A stretch of DNA of 63,884 bases from Prevotella sp. (GTDB lineage Bacteria; Bacteroidota; Bacteroidia; Bacteroidales; Bacteroidaceae). The notes below the pieces were generated by a model. That model was given only the letters and a program-made list of their open reading frames with translations. It searched no databases and was not told where the DNA came from. Where the stretch lies: NCBI GenBank assembly GCA_024697405.1, contig JAILFU010000065.1, positions 1-63,884 of the forward strand, given 5' to 3'. Below are positions 51,876 to 62,030 of the stretch, in pieces (the stretch's first letter is position 1; every line of letters starts with the position of its first letter). The translations under genes and the position numbers were made by a program.

Positions 51876-52259
51876 TTATACCAATGAATGTGCACGGATG
51901 ACTTCCTTGTCTGCTGGCAGCCACCTGACGCTGCCCAATTCGTCTGTCGAGAGCCATCGGGCAGCTTCATGCTCGTTCAGATGCAGCGCCTCCTGCAGCA
52001 ATGAGCAGAGGTAGCAGTGCATCTTTAGATGGAACTTCGGATAGTCATACTCCACGGTGCAGAGAAACGCATCTACGTTGATTTCCGTCGACAGCTCCTC
52101 GTGAATCTCCCGTTTCAGCGCCTCCTCAGCCGTTTCCCCAGGCTCCATCTTTCCGCCAGGAAACTCCCACCAGTCTTTCCACTCGCCATATCCCCGCTGA
52201 GTGGCGAAGACCTGACCTCGCCTGCGGATGATTGCTGCCACAACTTCAATTTCTTTCAT
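51876..52259 (-). CDS. Nudix hydrolase, MutT-like
   Basis: The 127-residue protein begins MKEIEVVAAIIRRRGQVFAT. A full Nudix box, GGKMEPGETAEEALKREIHEE, lies near residues 35-56, preceded by WEFP. The size and RGQVF-WEFPGGK pattern fit MutT-type 8-oxo-dGTP pyrophosphatases. Paired with vsr, it makes a small DNA-damage operon. The start is the ATG at 52259; an upstream ATG at 52268 is also possible. Confidence 0.87.
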   Translation of the reverse strand: MKEIEVVAAIIRRRGQVFATQRGYGEWKDWWEFPGGKMEPGETAEEALKREIHEELSTEINVDAFLCTVEYDYPKFHLKMHCYLCSLLQEALHLNEHEAARWLSTDELGSVRWLPADKEVIRAHSLV

Positions 52260-52375
52260 AGAATGCACGTTTGGATGCTATACCCCACCCCCGCTTGATG
52301 GTTTTCTCCGCTTAATGACAAATCGCCCCGAAGGGAAGGGGAAAGGTTTGCTTTCGTTTAACGAAAAGACGGCTG

Positions 52376-52383
52376 CAAAGATA
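52376..52383 (-). promoter_or_regulatory. Promoter -7 box for the mutT-vsr operon
   Basis: TATCTTTG on the minus strand matches the consensus. It lies about 115 bases before the mutT-like start, with a weak copy of the GC-rich palindromic repeat in the leader (52282-52345). Confidence 0.5.
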
Positions 52384-52422
52384 CGAATTGTTTCGGAATT
52401 ATCAAAAAAGAAATGAATTTCT

Positions 52423-52453
52423 TTTGTTTTGCTCCCGTTTTTTTGTACCTTTG
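52423..52453 (+). promoter_or_regulatory. Promoter for birA-pyrH
   Basis: TTTG at 52423-52426, a 19-base spacer and TACCTTTG at 52446-52453 match the consensus exactly. It diverges from the mutT-vsr promoter. Confidence 0.7.
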
Positions 52454-52524
52454 CACATCATATTTAAAAAGACAGCGCCTGCAAGGGAAAACGCCCCGAC
52501 GCCGGGACGGCAGCGGCAGAGGCT

Positions 52525-53265
52525 ATGGCAGCATTTGAGACGATACACATCGACGAGACCGACTCCACCAACCGATGGCTGAAGGAGCATGGCGAAGGGC
52601 GCGACCTGCTGGTGTGGGCCGACTACCAGACGGCGGGACGCGGCTGCGGCACCAACAGCTGGGAGAGCGAACGAGGGCAGAACCTGCTGTTCTCCCTGTT
52701 GCTCCACCCCAGGGAGGTGGCGGCAGCCGACCAGTTCATCCTTTCCATGGCCAACGCCCTGGCACTGAGGGACACGCTGTCCGACTATGTGGCCGACGTG
52801 ACAATCAAGTGGCCTAACGACATCTACTGGAAGGACTGCAAGATGGCCGGGACGCTGATTGAGACCAGCCTCCACGGGCAGCACATCAAGGACTGCATCA
52901 TCGGCACGGGCATCAACGTGAACCAGCGCGAGTTTCACAGCGATGCGCCCAATCCCGTGTCGCTGAGTCAGATTGCAGGGCACGGGATAAGCCTCGATGA
53001 GCTGCTGCAACGCATAGTGCTTCACCTGGAGGACTATATGGGCATGGTGGAGAACGGACAATGGGCCGCTATCCGGACGAGATACAGGGCCCGGCTCTAC
53101 CGCAAGGACGGAAGGGAGCACCTGTTCAGACGGCCACAGGGAAAGCCACGGCCATACGTGCTGAAAACCGTAGACGACGACGGCACCCTGGTGCTGCTCT
53201 CCCGCGACGGCCAGAAGGAACGGGAAGAGCGGTTCGGATTCAAGGAGATACAATTCATCATTTAA
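52525..53265 (+). CDS. birA: Biotin--[biotin carboxyl-carrier protein] ligase
   Basis: The 246-residue protein joins biotin to carboxylase carrier domains through biotinyl-AMP. ETDSTNRWLKE, DYQTAGRGCGTNSWES (the GRG nucleotide loop), IKWPNDIYWKDCKMAGTLIE and GTGINVNQ are all present. It lacks the N-terminal DNA-binding domain of E. coli BirA, so it should be a pure ligase. The next gene, pyrH, starts 12 bases after its stop. Confidence 0.93.
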   Translation: MAAFETIHIDETDSTNRWLKEHGEGRDLLVWADYQTAGRGCGTNSWESERGQNLLFSLLLHPREVAAADQFILSMANALALRDTLSDYVADVTIKWPNDIYWKDCKMAGTLIETSLHGQHIKDCIIGTGINVNQREFHSDAPNPVSLSQIAGHGISLDELLQRIVLHLEDYMGMVENGQWAAIRTRYRARLYRKDGREHLFRRPQGKPRPYVLKTVDDDGTLVLLSRDGQKEREERFGFKEIQFII

Positions 53266-53277
53266 CAATTAAAGTAT

Positions 53278-53988
53278 ATGGCAAGATTCAAACGTATTCT
53301 ACTCAAGCTCTCGGGCGAGAGCCTGATGGGCAAGCAGGGGCACGGCATAGACCCCGAGCGGCTGGGCGACTATGCCCGCCAGATTAAGGAAGTGCACGAC
53401 CTGGGCGTGGAGATTGGCATCGTCATCGGCGGCGGCAACATCTTCCGAGGACTGAGCGGCTCGAAGAAGGGCTTCGACCGCGTGAAAGGCGACCAGATGG
53501 GCATGTGCGCCACGGTCATCAACTCGCTGGCACTCTCGTCGGCCCTCGACGCCGTGGGGGTTAAGAACAAGGTGCTGACGGCCATCCGCATGGAGCCCAT
53601 CGGCGAGTTCTACTCGAAGTGGAAGGCCATCGACGCCATGAAGGACGGCTATGTGTGCATCTTCTCGGCAGGCACCGGCTCGCCCTATTTCACCACCGAC
53701 ACGGGCAGCAGCCTGCGCGGCGTGGAGATAGAGGCCGACGTGATGCTGAAGGGCACCCGCGTGGACGGTGTCTACACCGCCGACCCGGAGAAAGACCCCA
53801 TGGCCACTAAGTTCAGTGACATCACCTACCAGGAGGTGCTCAACCGCAACCTGAAGGTGATGGACCTCTCGGCCATCTGCATGTGCCAGGACAACAACCT
53901 GCCCATCTACGTCTTCAACATGGATGTCGTGGGCAACCTGATGAAGGTGATGCAGGGCGAAGACATTGGCACCCTGGTGCACCCGTAA
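53278..53988 (+). CDS. pyrH: UMP kinase
   Basis: The 236-residue enzyme phosphorylates UMP to UDP in pyrimidine synthesis. KRILLKLSGESLMG, GIVIGGGNIFRG, and SAGTGSPYFTTDTGSSLRG are diagnostic, as is the C-terminal NNLPIYVFNM. It is full length. It lies between birA and a secreted esterase and is probably co-transcribed with both. Confidence 0.96.
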   Translation: MARFKRILLKLSGESLMGKQGHGIDPERLGDYARQIKEVHDLGVEIGIVIGGGNIFRGLSGSKKGFDRVKGDQMGMCATVINSLALSSALDAVGVKNKVLTAIRMEPIGEFYSKWKAIDAMKDGYVCIFSAGTGSPYFTTDTGSSLRGVEIEADVMLKGTRVDGVYTADPEKDPMATKFSDITYQEVLNRNLKVMDLSAICMCQDNNLPIYVFNMDVVGNLMKVMQGEDIGTLVHP

Positions 53989-54014
53989 ACGACAGGAAAA
54001 AAAGTTGTTGTGAC

Positions 54015-55229
54015 ATGAGTACCACCAAAACGATACTGGCCGCAATGCTGACGGCCATCTGCTGCACGCAGGTCGCAGCGCAGGGAAACCAGCCGGGACC
54101 CGGAAATTTCCGCAGGGAGCAGATGCCCGAAGGGTCGTACTCCCCAGTGACAAACATCAACCGCAACGGCTATCCGCGTGTGCTGAAGGACAACAGCGTG
54201 ATGTTCCGCGTCAGCGCCACGCAGGCACAGCGCGTGCAGATAGACCTGGGCGGCACGAAGTACGACATGGAGAGGAACGAGGGCAACGGCGGCGCTCAGG
54301 GCGGCACTTGGACTGTGACCACAAAGCCGCAGGTGCCTGGCTTCCACTACTATTCGCTGATTGTCGACGGCGTGTCGGTGGCCGACCCTGCCAGCCAGTC
54401 GTTCTACGGCTGCAGCCGCTGGTCGAGTGCCATCGACATTGTGGAGCCGGGCATAGGCGACTTCGAGGTGCACGATGTGCCCCACGGTCAGGTGCGCACC
54501 CTGCATTATTATTCTAAGGTGGAAGAGGCTTGGCGCCCGCTGATGGTTTACACGCCAGCCGGCTACGACGAGGGCAAGCAGGCCTATCCGGTGGTGTATA
54601 TCCAGCACGGCGGCGGTGAGGATCATCGCGGATGGATGGAGCAGGGCCGCACGGCGCAGATTCTCGACAACCTGATTGCCGCCGGCAAGGCCGTGCCGAT
54701 GATTGTGGTGAGCGCAAACAGTAATGTGCGCTCAACCAGTGGCGGATTCGGCGGTGGCGGCTATAGCTGGCAGGGCATGCAGACCTTCCGCAGCGAACTG
54801 CTTGAGAACGTGATTCCCTTCGTCGAGAAGACCTTCCGGGTGAAGAAAGACCGCAAGAGCCGGGCGATGTGCGGACTGTCGATGGGCGGCGGCCAGTCGT
54901 TCTACATCGGCCTGCGCGACCCAGAGGTGTTCGCCAACGTCGGCGTCTTCTCAACGGGCATGTTCGGCGGCATTCGCGGAGCATCGGACTTCGACCTGGA
55001 GAAAGAGGTTCCCGGCATGCTGACCGACACGAAGACCTTCAACCAGCAGTTCGACGTGTTCTTCCTGAGCTGCGGCGAGCAGGACCCGCGCATAGAATAC
55101 ACACGCAACATCGTGAAGAAAATGCGCGACGGCGGCGTGGAGGTACGCTTCAACTCCTATCCCGGCGACCATGAGTGGCAGGTGTGGCGCAAGTCGCTGC
55201 ACGAGTTCGCACAGCATCTTTTCAAATGA
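54015..55229 (+). CDS. Secreted CE1-type esterase with N-terminal CBM48/E-set-like domain
   Basis: The 404-residue protein has a signal peptide (MSTTKTILAAMLTAICCTQVAAQ). Residues 40-145 look like an E-set/CBM48 domain (VMFRVSATQAQRVQIDLGG, GFHYYSLIVDG). The esterase half has YIQHGGGEDHRGW, GLSMGGGQ with Ser289, Asp357 and His386 (GDHEW). This layout is common in Bacteroidota feruloyl and acetyl-xylan esterases. A glycine-rich GGFGGGG loop sits near 243. It starts 26 bases after pyrH; the ATG at 54015 is fixed by the signal peptide. Confidence 0.85.
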   Translation: MSTTKTILAAMLTAICCTQVAAQGNQPGPGNFRREQMPEGSYSPVTNINRNGYPRVLKDNSVMFRVSATQAQRVQIDLGGTKYDMERNEGNGGAQGGTWTVTTKPQVPGFHYYSLIVDGVSVADPASQSFYGCSRWSSAIDIVEPGIGDFEVHDVPHGQVRTLHYYSKVEEAWRPLMVYTPAGYDEGKQAYPVVYIQHGGGEDHRGWMEQGRTAQILDNLIAAGKAVPMIVVSANSNVRSTSGGFGGGGYSWQGMQTFRSELLENVIPFVEKTFRVKKDRKSRAMCGLSMGGGQSFYIGLRDPEVFANVGVFSTGMFGGIRGASDFDLEKEVPGMLTDTKTFNQQFDVFFLSCGEQDPRIEYTRNIVKKMRDGGVEVRFNSYPGDHEWQVWRKSLHEFAQHLFK

Positions 55230-55254
55230 GACTCCGCTAAAAAACCTTTTCCCC

Positions 55255-55731
55255 ATGAGAAAGTATCTGATGACCTTTGCGGTGCTTGCGCTTCTGGGCT
55301 GTGCCACCCAACAGGAGCGGGCCGAGCAGAAAGCAGCAATGCAGAAAGCAGTGAGCGAGGCGGTGGCGAAGAGACGGTGGCATGTCGACGTGTCGTCGAT
55401 GAATGCACTACGCTACGGTGCACGGAGGGTGACGTCCGATTTCTTCCTAGAGCTGCGGGGCGACACGCTGCAGAGCTATCTGCCCTATCTTGGACAGGTT
55501 CATCTGGCACCGATGGCCTCACCTTCGCAGGGGCTGAATATCGAGGTACCCGTCATCGACTACAAGGTAGACAACAGCAAGGCGCACGTCTCGGAAATAG
55601 AGCTGAAAGTGAAGACGCAAGAAGACATGTACAACTATTATATAGAACTCTATGACACCGGGCAGGCCCACATCCGCGTACGCTCACTTCACCGTGACCC
55701 GATTAGCTTTGACGGCCAGCTGGAGAAATAA
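55255..55731 (+). CDS. DUF4251-type lipoprotein
   Basis: The 158-residue protein begins MRKYLMTFAVLALLGC and is lipidated. The mature domain has RRWHVDVSSMNALRYGARRV, SYLPYLGQ and GLNIEVPVIDYKV, the pattern of small Bacteroidota DUF4251 proteins. Its function is unknown. It lies 25 bases after the esterase stop. Confidence 0.75.
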   Translation: MRKYLMTFAVLALLGCATQQERAEQKAAMQKAVSEAVAKRRWHVDVSSMNALRYGARRVTSDFFLELRGDTLQSYLPYLGQVHLAPMASPSQGLNIEVPVIDYKVDNSKAHVSEIELKVKTQEDMYNYYIELYDTGQAHIRVRSLHRDPISFDGQLEK

Positions 55732-55766
55732 GAAAGTTAAAGTTTATTATAAGTTGGGCTGTTTCG

Positions 55767-55797
55767 CTTGCCATTTGCCTCGGAATCGTTAACTTTG
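55767..55797 (+). promoter_or_regulatory. Promoter for the HerA-like/topoisomerase operon
   Basis: CTTG at 55767-55770, a 19-base spacer and TAACTTTG at 55790-55797 form a Bacteroidota promoter. The ATG follows at 55824. Confidence 0.6.
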
Positions 55798-55823
55798 CAT
55801 AAAACTATAAATACCGAACCATT

Positions 55824-57398
55824 ATGTACGACAAGGAACACGGGCTGTATATCGCCCACTGCGCGGAAGGCGCACTGAGTATTATTGGAAAGATGGCCAA
55901 CCGCCATGGACTGATAGCCGGAGCCACCGGAACGGGAAAGACGGTGTCGCTGCAGGTGATGGCAGAGTCGTTCTGCCAGGCCGGCGTGCCCTGCTTCATG
56001 GCCGACATGAAAGGCGACCTGAGCGGCATATCGCAGGCGGGCAAGATGAGCGGCTTCATAGAGAAGCGGCTGCCGGAGTTCGGGCTGGAGAACCCGCAGT
56101 TCCAGGCCTGCCCCGTGCGCTTCTACGATGTCTTCGGCGAGCAGGGGCACCCCATGCGAGCCACCGTCAGCCAGATGGGGCCGCAGCTGCTGAGCCGTCT
56201 GCTGCAGCTGAACGAGACACAGGACGGCGTGCTGAACATCACCTTCCGCATAGCCGACGACCGTGGCCTGCTCATCCTCGACCTGAAAGACCTGCGCTCC
56301 ATGCTCGACTATGTGTCGCAGCACGCCAAGGAATACACCACTAAGTATGGCAACATCTCCGCACAGACGGTGGGAGCCATCCAGCGCGCCCTGCTGCAGC
56401 TGGAGGCTCAAGGGGCAGAGCATTTCTTCGGCGAGCCGTCGTTCGACATCTACGACCTCATGCAGACGGAAGGCGGAAAGGGCGTGATGAGCGTGCTGGC
56501 TGCCGACAAGCTGATGATGCAGCCGAAGCTCTACAGCACCTTCCTGCTGTGGCTGCTCTCCGAGCTTTACTCCAAGCTGCCCGAGGTGGGCGACCTGGAG
56601 CTGCCCAAGCTCGTCTTCTTCTTCGACGAGGCCCACATGCTCTTCGAGGGTACCAGCAAGGCCCTGCTCGACAAGATAGAGCAGGTCATCCGCCTCATCC
56701 GCTCGAAAGGCGTAGGCATCTACTTCATCACCCAGAGTCCCAGCGACATCCCCGACGTCATCCTGGGCCAGCTGGGCAACCGCGTGCAGCATGCCCTGCG
56801 CGCCTACACACCGAAAGACCAGAAGGCCGTGAAGACCGCCGCCGACACCTTCCGGCCGAACCCTGAGTTCAAGACCGACGAGGCCATCATGCAGCTGGAG
56901 ACGGGCGAGGCCCTCGTCTCCTTCCTCGACCAGAAGGGTGCTCCCAGCGTGGTGCAGCGTGCCAAGGTGCTGTTCCCCCTGAGCCAGATAGGCGCCATCA
57001 CCGAGGGACAGCGGCTCGACATCATCAAGCAGAGCCGAGTCTACGGGAAATACGACACGATGGTAGACCGAGAGAGCGCCTACGAACAGCTGACACGCGA
57101 AAACGAAGAGGCTGCCGCAGCACTAGAGGCCGAGAAAGCCGAGAAAGCTGCCGAAAAGGAAGAGAAGACCGGCAAGAAGAAGGCGGGCATCATCAGCAAG
57201 GTGTGGAAGGCCATCCTCACTGCCGTGACATCAACCTTCGCCACCATCCTCGGCACTTGGGTCAGCAACAAGGTGACGGGAAAGAAGACCAAGAGCACTA
57301 CCTCCACCACAGGCCGGGTGGTGAAAAACGCCACCAGCGCCGCCACACGCACCATCACCAAGGAGCTTACCCGCGACATCCTGGGCAACCTGAAATGA
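55824..57398 (+). CDS. HerA-like ATPase (DUF853)
   Basis: The 524-residue protein has Walker [13 protein letters not shown] near residue 33, [14 protein letters not shown], Walker [14 protein letters not shown] near 270, and the FTRK/HerA-type sensor [16 protein letters not shown] followed by [20 protein letters not shown]. This is the DUF853 helicase-like family, whose role is unclear. The tail from 430 is a charged coiled coil and then a Lys/Thr-rich stretch ([16 protein letters not shown]). The gene lies 27 bases before topoisomerase IV subunit A, hinting at a DNA-related job. Confidence 0.85.
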   Translation: MYDKEHGLYIAHCAEGALSIIGKMANRHGLIAGATGTGKTVSLQVMAESFCQAGVPCFMADMKGDLSGISQAGKMSGFIEKRLPEFGLENPQFQACPVRFYDVFGEQGHPMRATVSQMGPQLLSRLLQLNETQDGVLNITFRIADDRGLLILDLKDLRSMLDYVSQHAKEYTTKYGNISAQTVGAIQRALLQLEAQGAEHFFGEPSFDIYDLMQTEGGKGVMSVLAADKLMMQPKLYSTFLLWLLSELYSKLPEVGDLELPKLVFFFDEAHMLFEGTSKALLDKIEQVIRLIRSKGVGIYFITQSPSDIPDVILGQLGNRVQHALRAYTPKDQKAVKTAADTFRPNPEFKTDEAIMQLETGEALVSFLDQKGAPSVVQRAKVLFPLSQIGAITEGQRLDIIKQSRVYGKYDTMVDRESAYEQLTRENEEAAAALEAEKAEKAAEKEEKTGKKKAGIISKVWKAILTAVTSTFATILGTWVSNKVTGKKTKSTTSTTGRVVKNATSAATRTITKELTRDILGNLK

Positions 57399-57425
57399 TG
57401 ACGCCAAAATAATCTACCTGCTTTC

Positions 57426-60266
57426 ATGGACGACGAGATAAAGGACGACGAGATAAAAGACGACGAGATACTGGAAGTGAGCGAGCCGGAGGCACAGACA
57501 GAGGGCCATTCCGACTACAAACCCGTGAACCGCTTCGACGCCGCCGCCGTACACCACCTGAGCGGCATGTACCAGAACTGGTTTCTCGACTATGCCAGCT
57601 ACGTGATTCTGGAGCGAGCCGTGCCCCACATCGAGGACGGCCTGAAACCTGTGCAACGCCGCATCCTGCACTCCATGAAGCGCATGGACGACGGCCGCTA
57701 CAACAAGGTGGCCAACATCGTGGGGCACACCATGCAGTTCCACCCCCACGGCGACGCCAGCATCGGCGACGCCCTGGTGCAGCTGGGACAGAAAGACCTG
57801 CTCATCGACACGCAGGGCAACTGGGGAAACATCCTCACGGGCGACCGGGCCGCCGCCCCACGATACATCGAGGCCAGGCTGTCGAAGTTTGCACTCGACA
57901 CCGTCTTCAACCCGAAGACCACCGAGTGGCAGCTCTCCTACGACGGCCGCAACAAAGAGCCTATCACGCTGCCCGTGAAGTATCCGCTGCTGCTGGCACA
58001 AGGCGCCGAGGGCATCGCCGTGGGTTTGTCGTCAAAGATTCTACCCCACAACTTCTGTGAGATTTGCGACGCCGCCATCAGCTACCTCCACGGCGAGGAG
58101 TTTCACCTCTACCCCGACTTCCAGACGGGCGGCAGCATCGACGTCTCGAAGTACAACGACGGCCAGCGCGGCGGCGTGCTGAAGGTGCGCGCCAAGATTG
58201 AGAAGCTCGACCAGAAGACGCTCGCCATCCGCGACCTTCCCTTCTCAAAGACGGTGGAGAGCCTGATTGAGAGCATCAAGAAAGCCATAGAGAAAGGCAA
58301 GATCAAGGCACGCCACGTAGACGACCTCACCTCGGCGCAGGTAGAGATTCTCGTCCACCTGATGCCAGGCGTATCGAGCGACAAGACCATCGACGCCCTC
58401 TACGCCTTTACCGACTGCGAAATCAACATCTCGCCCAACTGCTGCGTCATCAAGGACCAGAAGCCGCAGTTCCTCACCGTCAGCGACCTGCTCATCCACA
58501 ACACCGAGCGCACCAAGGACCTCATACGTCAGGAGCTGGAAATACGCAAGAACGAGCTGCTGGAGCAGCTGCATTTCCAGAGCCTGGAGAAGATATTCAT
58601 CGAGGAGCGCATCTACAAAGACCGCAAATTCGAAGAGGCACCCAATGTGGACAAGGTGTGTGAGCACATCGACGACCGCCTCACCCCCTACTACCCCACC
58701 CTCGTCCGAGAGGTGACGAAGGACGACATCCTGCGCCTGCTGGAAATCAAGATGCAGCGCATACTGAAGTTCAACAAGGAGAAGGCCGACGAGCTGATGG
58801 CACGCATCAAGGCCGAGATAGAGGACATAGACCGCGACCTGGCCAACCTGGTGGAGGTGACGGCCTCGTGGTTCCAGTTCCTCAAGGACAAATACGGCAG
58901 CCAGCACCCACGGCTGACGGAAATCAAGAACTTCGACACCATCGAGGCCACGAAGGTGGCCGAGGCCAACCAGAAGCTCTACGTCAACCGCCAGGAGGGC
59001 TTCATCGGCACAGGGCTGAAGAAGGACGAGTTCGTGTGCAACTGCTCCGACATCGACGACATCATCATCTTCTACCGCGACGGCAAATACAAGGTGGTGC
59101 GCGTGGCCGAGAAGCTCTTCGTGGGAAAGAATATCCTCTACGTCGCCGTGTTTAAGAAGAGCGACTCGCGCACAATATATAATGTGGTGTACCGCGACGG
59201 CAAGAACGGCCCCTGCTACATGAAGCGATTCAACATCACCGGCATCACCCGCGACCGCGAGAACGACCTCACGCAGGGCACGCCGGGAAGCCGGGTGATG
59301 TACTTCACCGCCAACCCCAACGGCGAGGCCGAAGTCATCAAGGTGACCCTCGACGCCAGCGTGCAGGCTGCCAATGCCCGTGCCAACATCTTCCTGGAGC
59401 GCAGCTTTGCCGACATCATCATCAAGGGCCGGGCCTCGAAGGGCAATCTGCTCACGAAGAAGCCTGTGCACCGCATCACGCTGAAGAGCCAGGGACGCTC
59501 CACCCTGGGCGGCCGCAAGGTGTGGTTCGACCCCGACGTGAACCGTCTGAACTACGACGAGCACGGACGGCTGCTAGGCGAGTTCTTCGACGACGACCAG
59601 ATACTCGTCATCCTGCCCAACGGCGACTTCTACCTGACGAACTTCGACGCCAACAACCACTACGAGGACCAGATTCTGCGCCTGGAGAAATATCAGGCCG
59701 ACAAGGTGTGGACAGCGGTGCTCTTCGATGCCGACAACCAGGGCTACCCCTACCTGAAGCGCTTCCTCATGGAGGCTGCCAAGCGCAAGCAGAACTTCCT
59801 GGGCGAGAACCCCTCGTCGAAGCTGGTGCTGCTCAGCGACCAGGTCTACCCCCTCATCCACGTCAGCTATGGCGGCAAGGACGACTTCCGCCCGGATGAA
59901 GACATCGACGCCGAGCAGTTCATCGCCGTGAAGGGCTTCAAGGCCAAGGGAAAGCGCATCTCCACCTACGAGATAGAGAGCATCACCGAGCTGGAGCCGC
60001 AACGCTTCCCTGAAGAAGAGGCTACGGAAGCCACGGAGAGCCAGGAAGCGACTCCTTCACCAGAGGAGGACGTCCTGAGTCAGGACACGGCCTCACCCGA
60101 GGAGGAGACGGCGCTACCGGAGGCACCCGCTACATCCCCCGAAGAGTCTGCGGCGCAACCAAAGGCACCCGCTTCTTCCCCCGAAGAGCCTGCGGCACGC
60201 CCGGAAGCGCCTGCTAAGCGAGGGGCATCACTTGAGCTCAACCTTTTCCCTGACGACGAATACTAG
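57426..60266 (+). CDS. parC: DNA topoisomerase IV subunit A (ParC-type)
   Basis: The 946-residue protein has the type IIA breakage-reunion domain. [30 protein letters not shown] and [11 protein letters not shown] with catalytic Tyr147 are in order. A C-terminal beta-pinwheel region follows from about 520, but no clear GyrA box is seen, favouring ParC. The N-terminus begins with a [14 protein letters not shown] repeat and the last 90 residues are a Pro/Glu-rich tail of SPEE units ending in [13 protein letters not shown]. The B subunit is not in the window. Confidence 0.9.
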   Translation: MDDEIKDDEIKDDEILEVSEPEAQTEGHSDYKPVNRFDAAAVHHLSGMYQNWFLDYASYVILERAVPHIEDGLKPVQRRILHSMKRMDDGRYNKVANIVGHTMQFHPHGDASIGDALVQLGQKDLLIDTQGNWGNILTGDRAAAPRYIEARLSKFALDTVFNPKTTEWQLSYDGRNKEPITLPVKYPLLLAQGAEGIAVGLSSKILPHNFCEICDAAISYLHGEEFHLYPDFQTGGSIDVSKYNDGQRGGVLKVRAKIEKLDQKTLAIRDLPFSKTVESLIESIKKAIEKGKIKARHVDDLTSAQVEILVHLMPGVSSDKTIDALYAFTDCEINISPNCCVIKDQKPQFLTVSDLLIHNTERTKDLIRQELEIRKNELLEQLHFQSLEKIFIEERIYKDRKFEEAPNVDKVCEHIDDRLTPYYPTLVREVTKDDILRLLEIKMQRILKFNKEKADELMARIKAEIEDIDRDLANLVEVTASWFQFLKDKYGSQHPRLTEIKNFDTIEATKVAEANQKLYVNRQEGFIGTGLKKDEFVCNCSDIDDIIIFYRDGKYKVVRVAEKLFVGKNILYVAVFKKSDSRTIYNVVYRDGKNGPCYMKRFNITGITRDRENDLTQGTPGSRVMYFTANPNGEAEVIKVTLDASVQAANARANIFLERSFADIIIKGRASKGNLLTKKPVHRITLKSQGRSTLGGRKVWFDPDVNRLNYDEHGRLLGEFFDDDQILVILPNGDFYLTNFDANNHYEDQILRLEKYQADKVWTAVLFDADNQGYPYLKRFLMEAAKRKQNFLGENPSSKLVLLSDQVYPLIHVSYGGKDDFRPDEDIDAEQFIAVKGFKAKGKRISTYEIESITELEPQRFPEEEATEATESQEATPSPEEDVLSQDTASPEEETALPEAPATSPEESAAQPKAPASSPEEPAARPEAPAKRGASLELNLFPDDEY

Positions 60267-60282
60267 AGAGGAGGTACCAGCA

Positions 60283-61131
60283 ATGAAGAAAGAGAGAAAA
60301 AACAACGCCAGCGTGAGAAAGTGGCTCATAGCTTTATCATTTATCATTTATCATTTATCATTTAGCCCCGCAGGGGCGCAAACCGCCTACTACCTGGGCT
60401 TCGGGCCGGGCAACATCCTCGACACCTACCTCTCGCAGGAGAAGTTCAAGGGCAGCGGACTGACGCTCCTCTCCACCAGCGAGCACCGCCCCATGCTGAA
60501 AGTGGAGAAGCAGGATGGCGACGGCCAGCCGGCATTCATCCCTCGGGCATGGTCGACCCTCATACAGAACCAGCTGCACCTCTCGCTCGGCAAGGACCGC
60601 GCCGACCACGAGTCGACAATGGAGGGCTCCTACAACCTCTACCTGGGGCGCTATCGCCGCTGGAGCCTTTTCGACGACCGGCTGCATCTGCAGGCCGGCG
60701 GACTGCTGAATGCCGGCATCGGCTTCATCTATAACACCCGCAACACCAACAACCCCGCACAGGCACGGCTCTCCCTGCAACTCATGCCATCGGCCGCTGC
60801 CACCTACCACTTCAAACTCTTCGCAAGGGAAAGTGCCGTGCGCTACGAGCTGGACGTGCCGCTCCTGGGCGTGGCATTCAGCCCGAACTACGGACAGTCA
60901 TACTACGAAATCTTCGCACAGGGCAACTACGACCACAACGTAGTGCCCACCACCTTTGTCTCCCAGCCCTCCTTCCGCCAGCTGCTCACCTTCAGCCATA
61001 GCCTGGGGCGGCGGCTGTCGCTGCACGTGGGCTATCTGGGAGACTACCAGCAGCTACAGGTGAACAATCTGAAGCAACACGTGCTGAGCCACCGCTTCCT
61101 GCTGGGTTTCACAAAGTATCTTGCTTTTTAA
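60283..61131 (+). CDS. DUF3316-type outer-membrane protein
   Basis: The 282-residue protein has a signal peptide whose hydrophobic core ([10 protein letters not shown]) is encoded by four TTTATCA-type units. The mature part is a beta-rich protein with [19 protein letters not shown] and a C-terminal [15 protein letters not shown] ending in Phe, like an outer-membrane barrel of DUF3316. A GAGGAGG ribosome-binding site sits 11 bases before the ATG at 60283. The 3' end overlaps the convergent transporter gene by 23 bases. Confidence 0.75.
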   Translation: MKKERKNNASVRKWLIALSFIIYHLSFSPAGAQTAYYLGFGPGNILDTYLSQEKFKGSGLTLLSTSEHRPMLKVEKQDGDGQPAFIPRAWSTLIQNQLHLSLGKDRADHESTMEGSYNLYLGRYRRWSLFDDRLHLQAGGLLNAGIGFIYNTRNTNNPAQARLSLQLMPSAAATYHFKLFARESAVRYELDVPLLGVAFSPNYGQSYYEIFAQGNYDHNVVPTTFVSQPSFRQLLTFSHSLGRRLSLHVGYLGDYQQLQVNNLKQHVLSHRFLLGFTKYLAF

Positions 61132-62017
61132 TCGGCTCCATGTGGATGGTGACATGGGTCCTCTCGCCGAAGTGCTCCTTCAGCTTCCGCTCGATGGCCG
61201 ATGCACGCTCGTGAACGGCCAGTAGCGGCTGGTTGCCGTCCATGCGGACATGCACCTCAATGGCAATGCGGCTGCCGATGCGGCGGGTGCGCAGGTTGTG
61301 CGGCTCCTGCACGTCGGGAAACTCGCCGATGATATCCACTATCTCCTGTTCCGTCTCGGCTGGCAGCGAGCATTCCGTCAGCTCGCCCACGCTCACCTTC
61401 ATCAGCTGCAACGCCACCCTGACCAGCATCAGGCCTACGACAATGGAGGCCAGCGGGTCGAGCACCGTCCAGCGGCGGCCCAGCCAGATGGCACCGCCAA
61501 TGCCGATGGCGGCACCTATCGACGACAGGGCATCGCTGCGGTGGTGCCACGCGTTGGCTATCATCACCTGCGAGTTCAGCTTCCGCCCCTTCCGCACAGT
61601 ATATTGATAGAGCAGCTCCTTCACCGCTATCGACAGCAAGGCGGCCCACAGCGCTATCCACCCCGGAGCCTCCAACTCGTCGCCCCCCCACCACGCCAGC
61701 AGCTTCACGCCGCCCGAGACGACGATGCCCGTGGCAGCCCCCACCAAGGCAAGGGCGATGAGGAACGAGGCGAAGGTCTCGAACTTCCCGTGGCCGTAGT
61801 CGTGCGACGTGTCCTGCGGCTTCGCGCTGATGCCCACGAAGACCAGCACCACAATATCGGTCAGGAAGTCGGAGAGCGAGTGCACAGCATCGGCCATCAT
61901 CGCCGAGCTGTGGCCCAATATGCCTGCAACGAACTTGAAGGCCAGCAGTGCCACATTGCCTGCACTGCCCACCAGCGTAACCCTGTATATTTCCTTCTCG
62001 CGCGATATCATCTTCAT
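61109..62017 (-). CDS. Cation diffusion facilitator transporter
   Basis: The 302-residue inner-membrane protein exports divalent metal ions. Helices carry [18 protein letters not shown] (metal-binding Asp pair), DYGHGKFE, and [18 protein letters not shown] (HxxxD site), followed by a cytosolic domain ending HVTIHMEP. This is the CDF signature; the metal (Zn, Fe or Mn) is not set by eye. It follows ftcD by 13 bases. Confidence 0.92.
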   Translation of the reverse strand: MKMISREKEIYRVTLVGSAGNVALLAFKFVAGILGHSSAMMADAVHSLSDFLTDIVVLVFVGISAKPQDTSHDYGHGKFETFASFLIALALVGAATGIVVSGGVKLLAWWGGDELEAPGWIALWAALLSIAVKELLYQYTVRKGRKLNSQVMIANAWHHRSDALSSIGAAIGIGGAIWLGRRWTVLDPLASIVVGLMLVRVALQLMKVSVGELTECSLPAETEQEIVDIIGEFPDVQEPHNLRTRRIGSRIAIEVHVRMDGNQPLLAVHERASAIERKLKEHFGERTHVTIHMEPIKKQDTL

Positions 62018-62030
62018 ACTAGGAGGCCCG

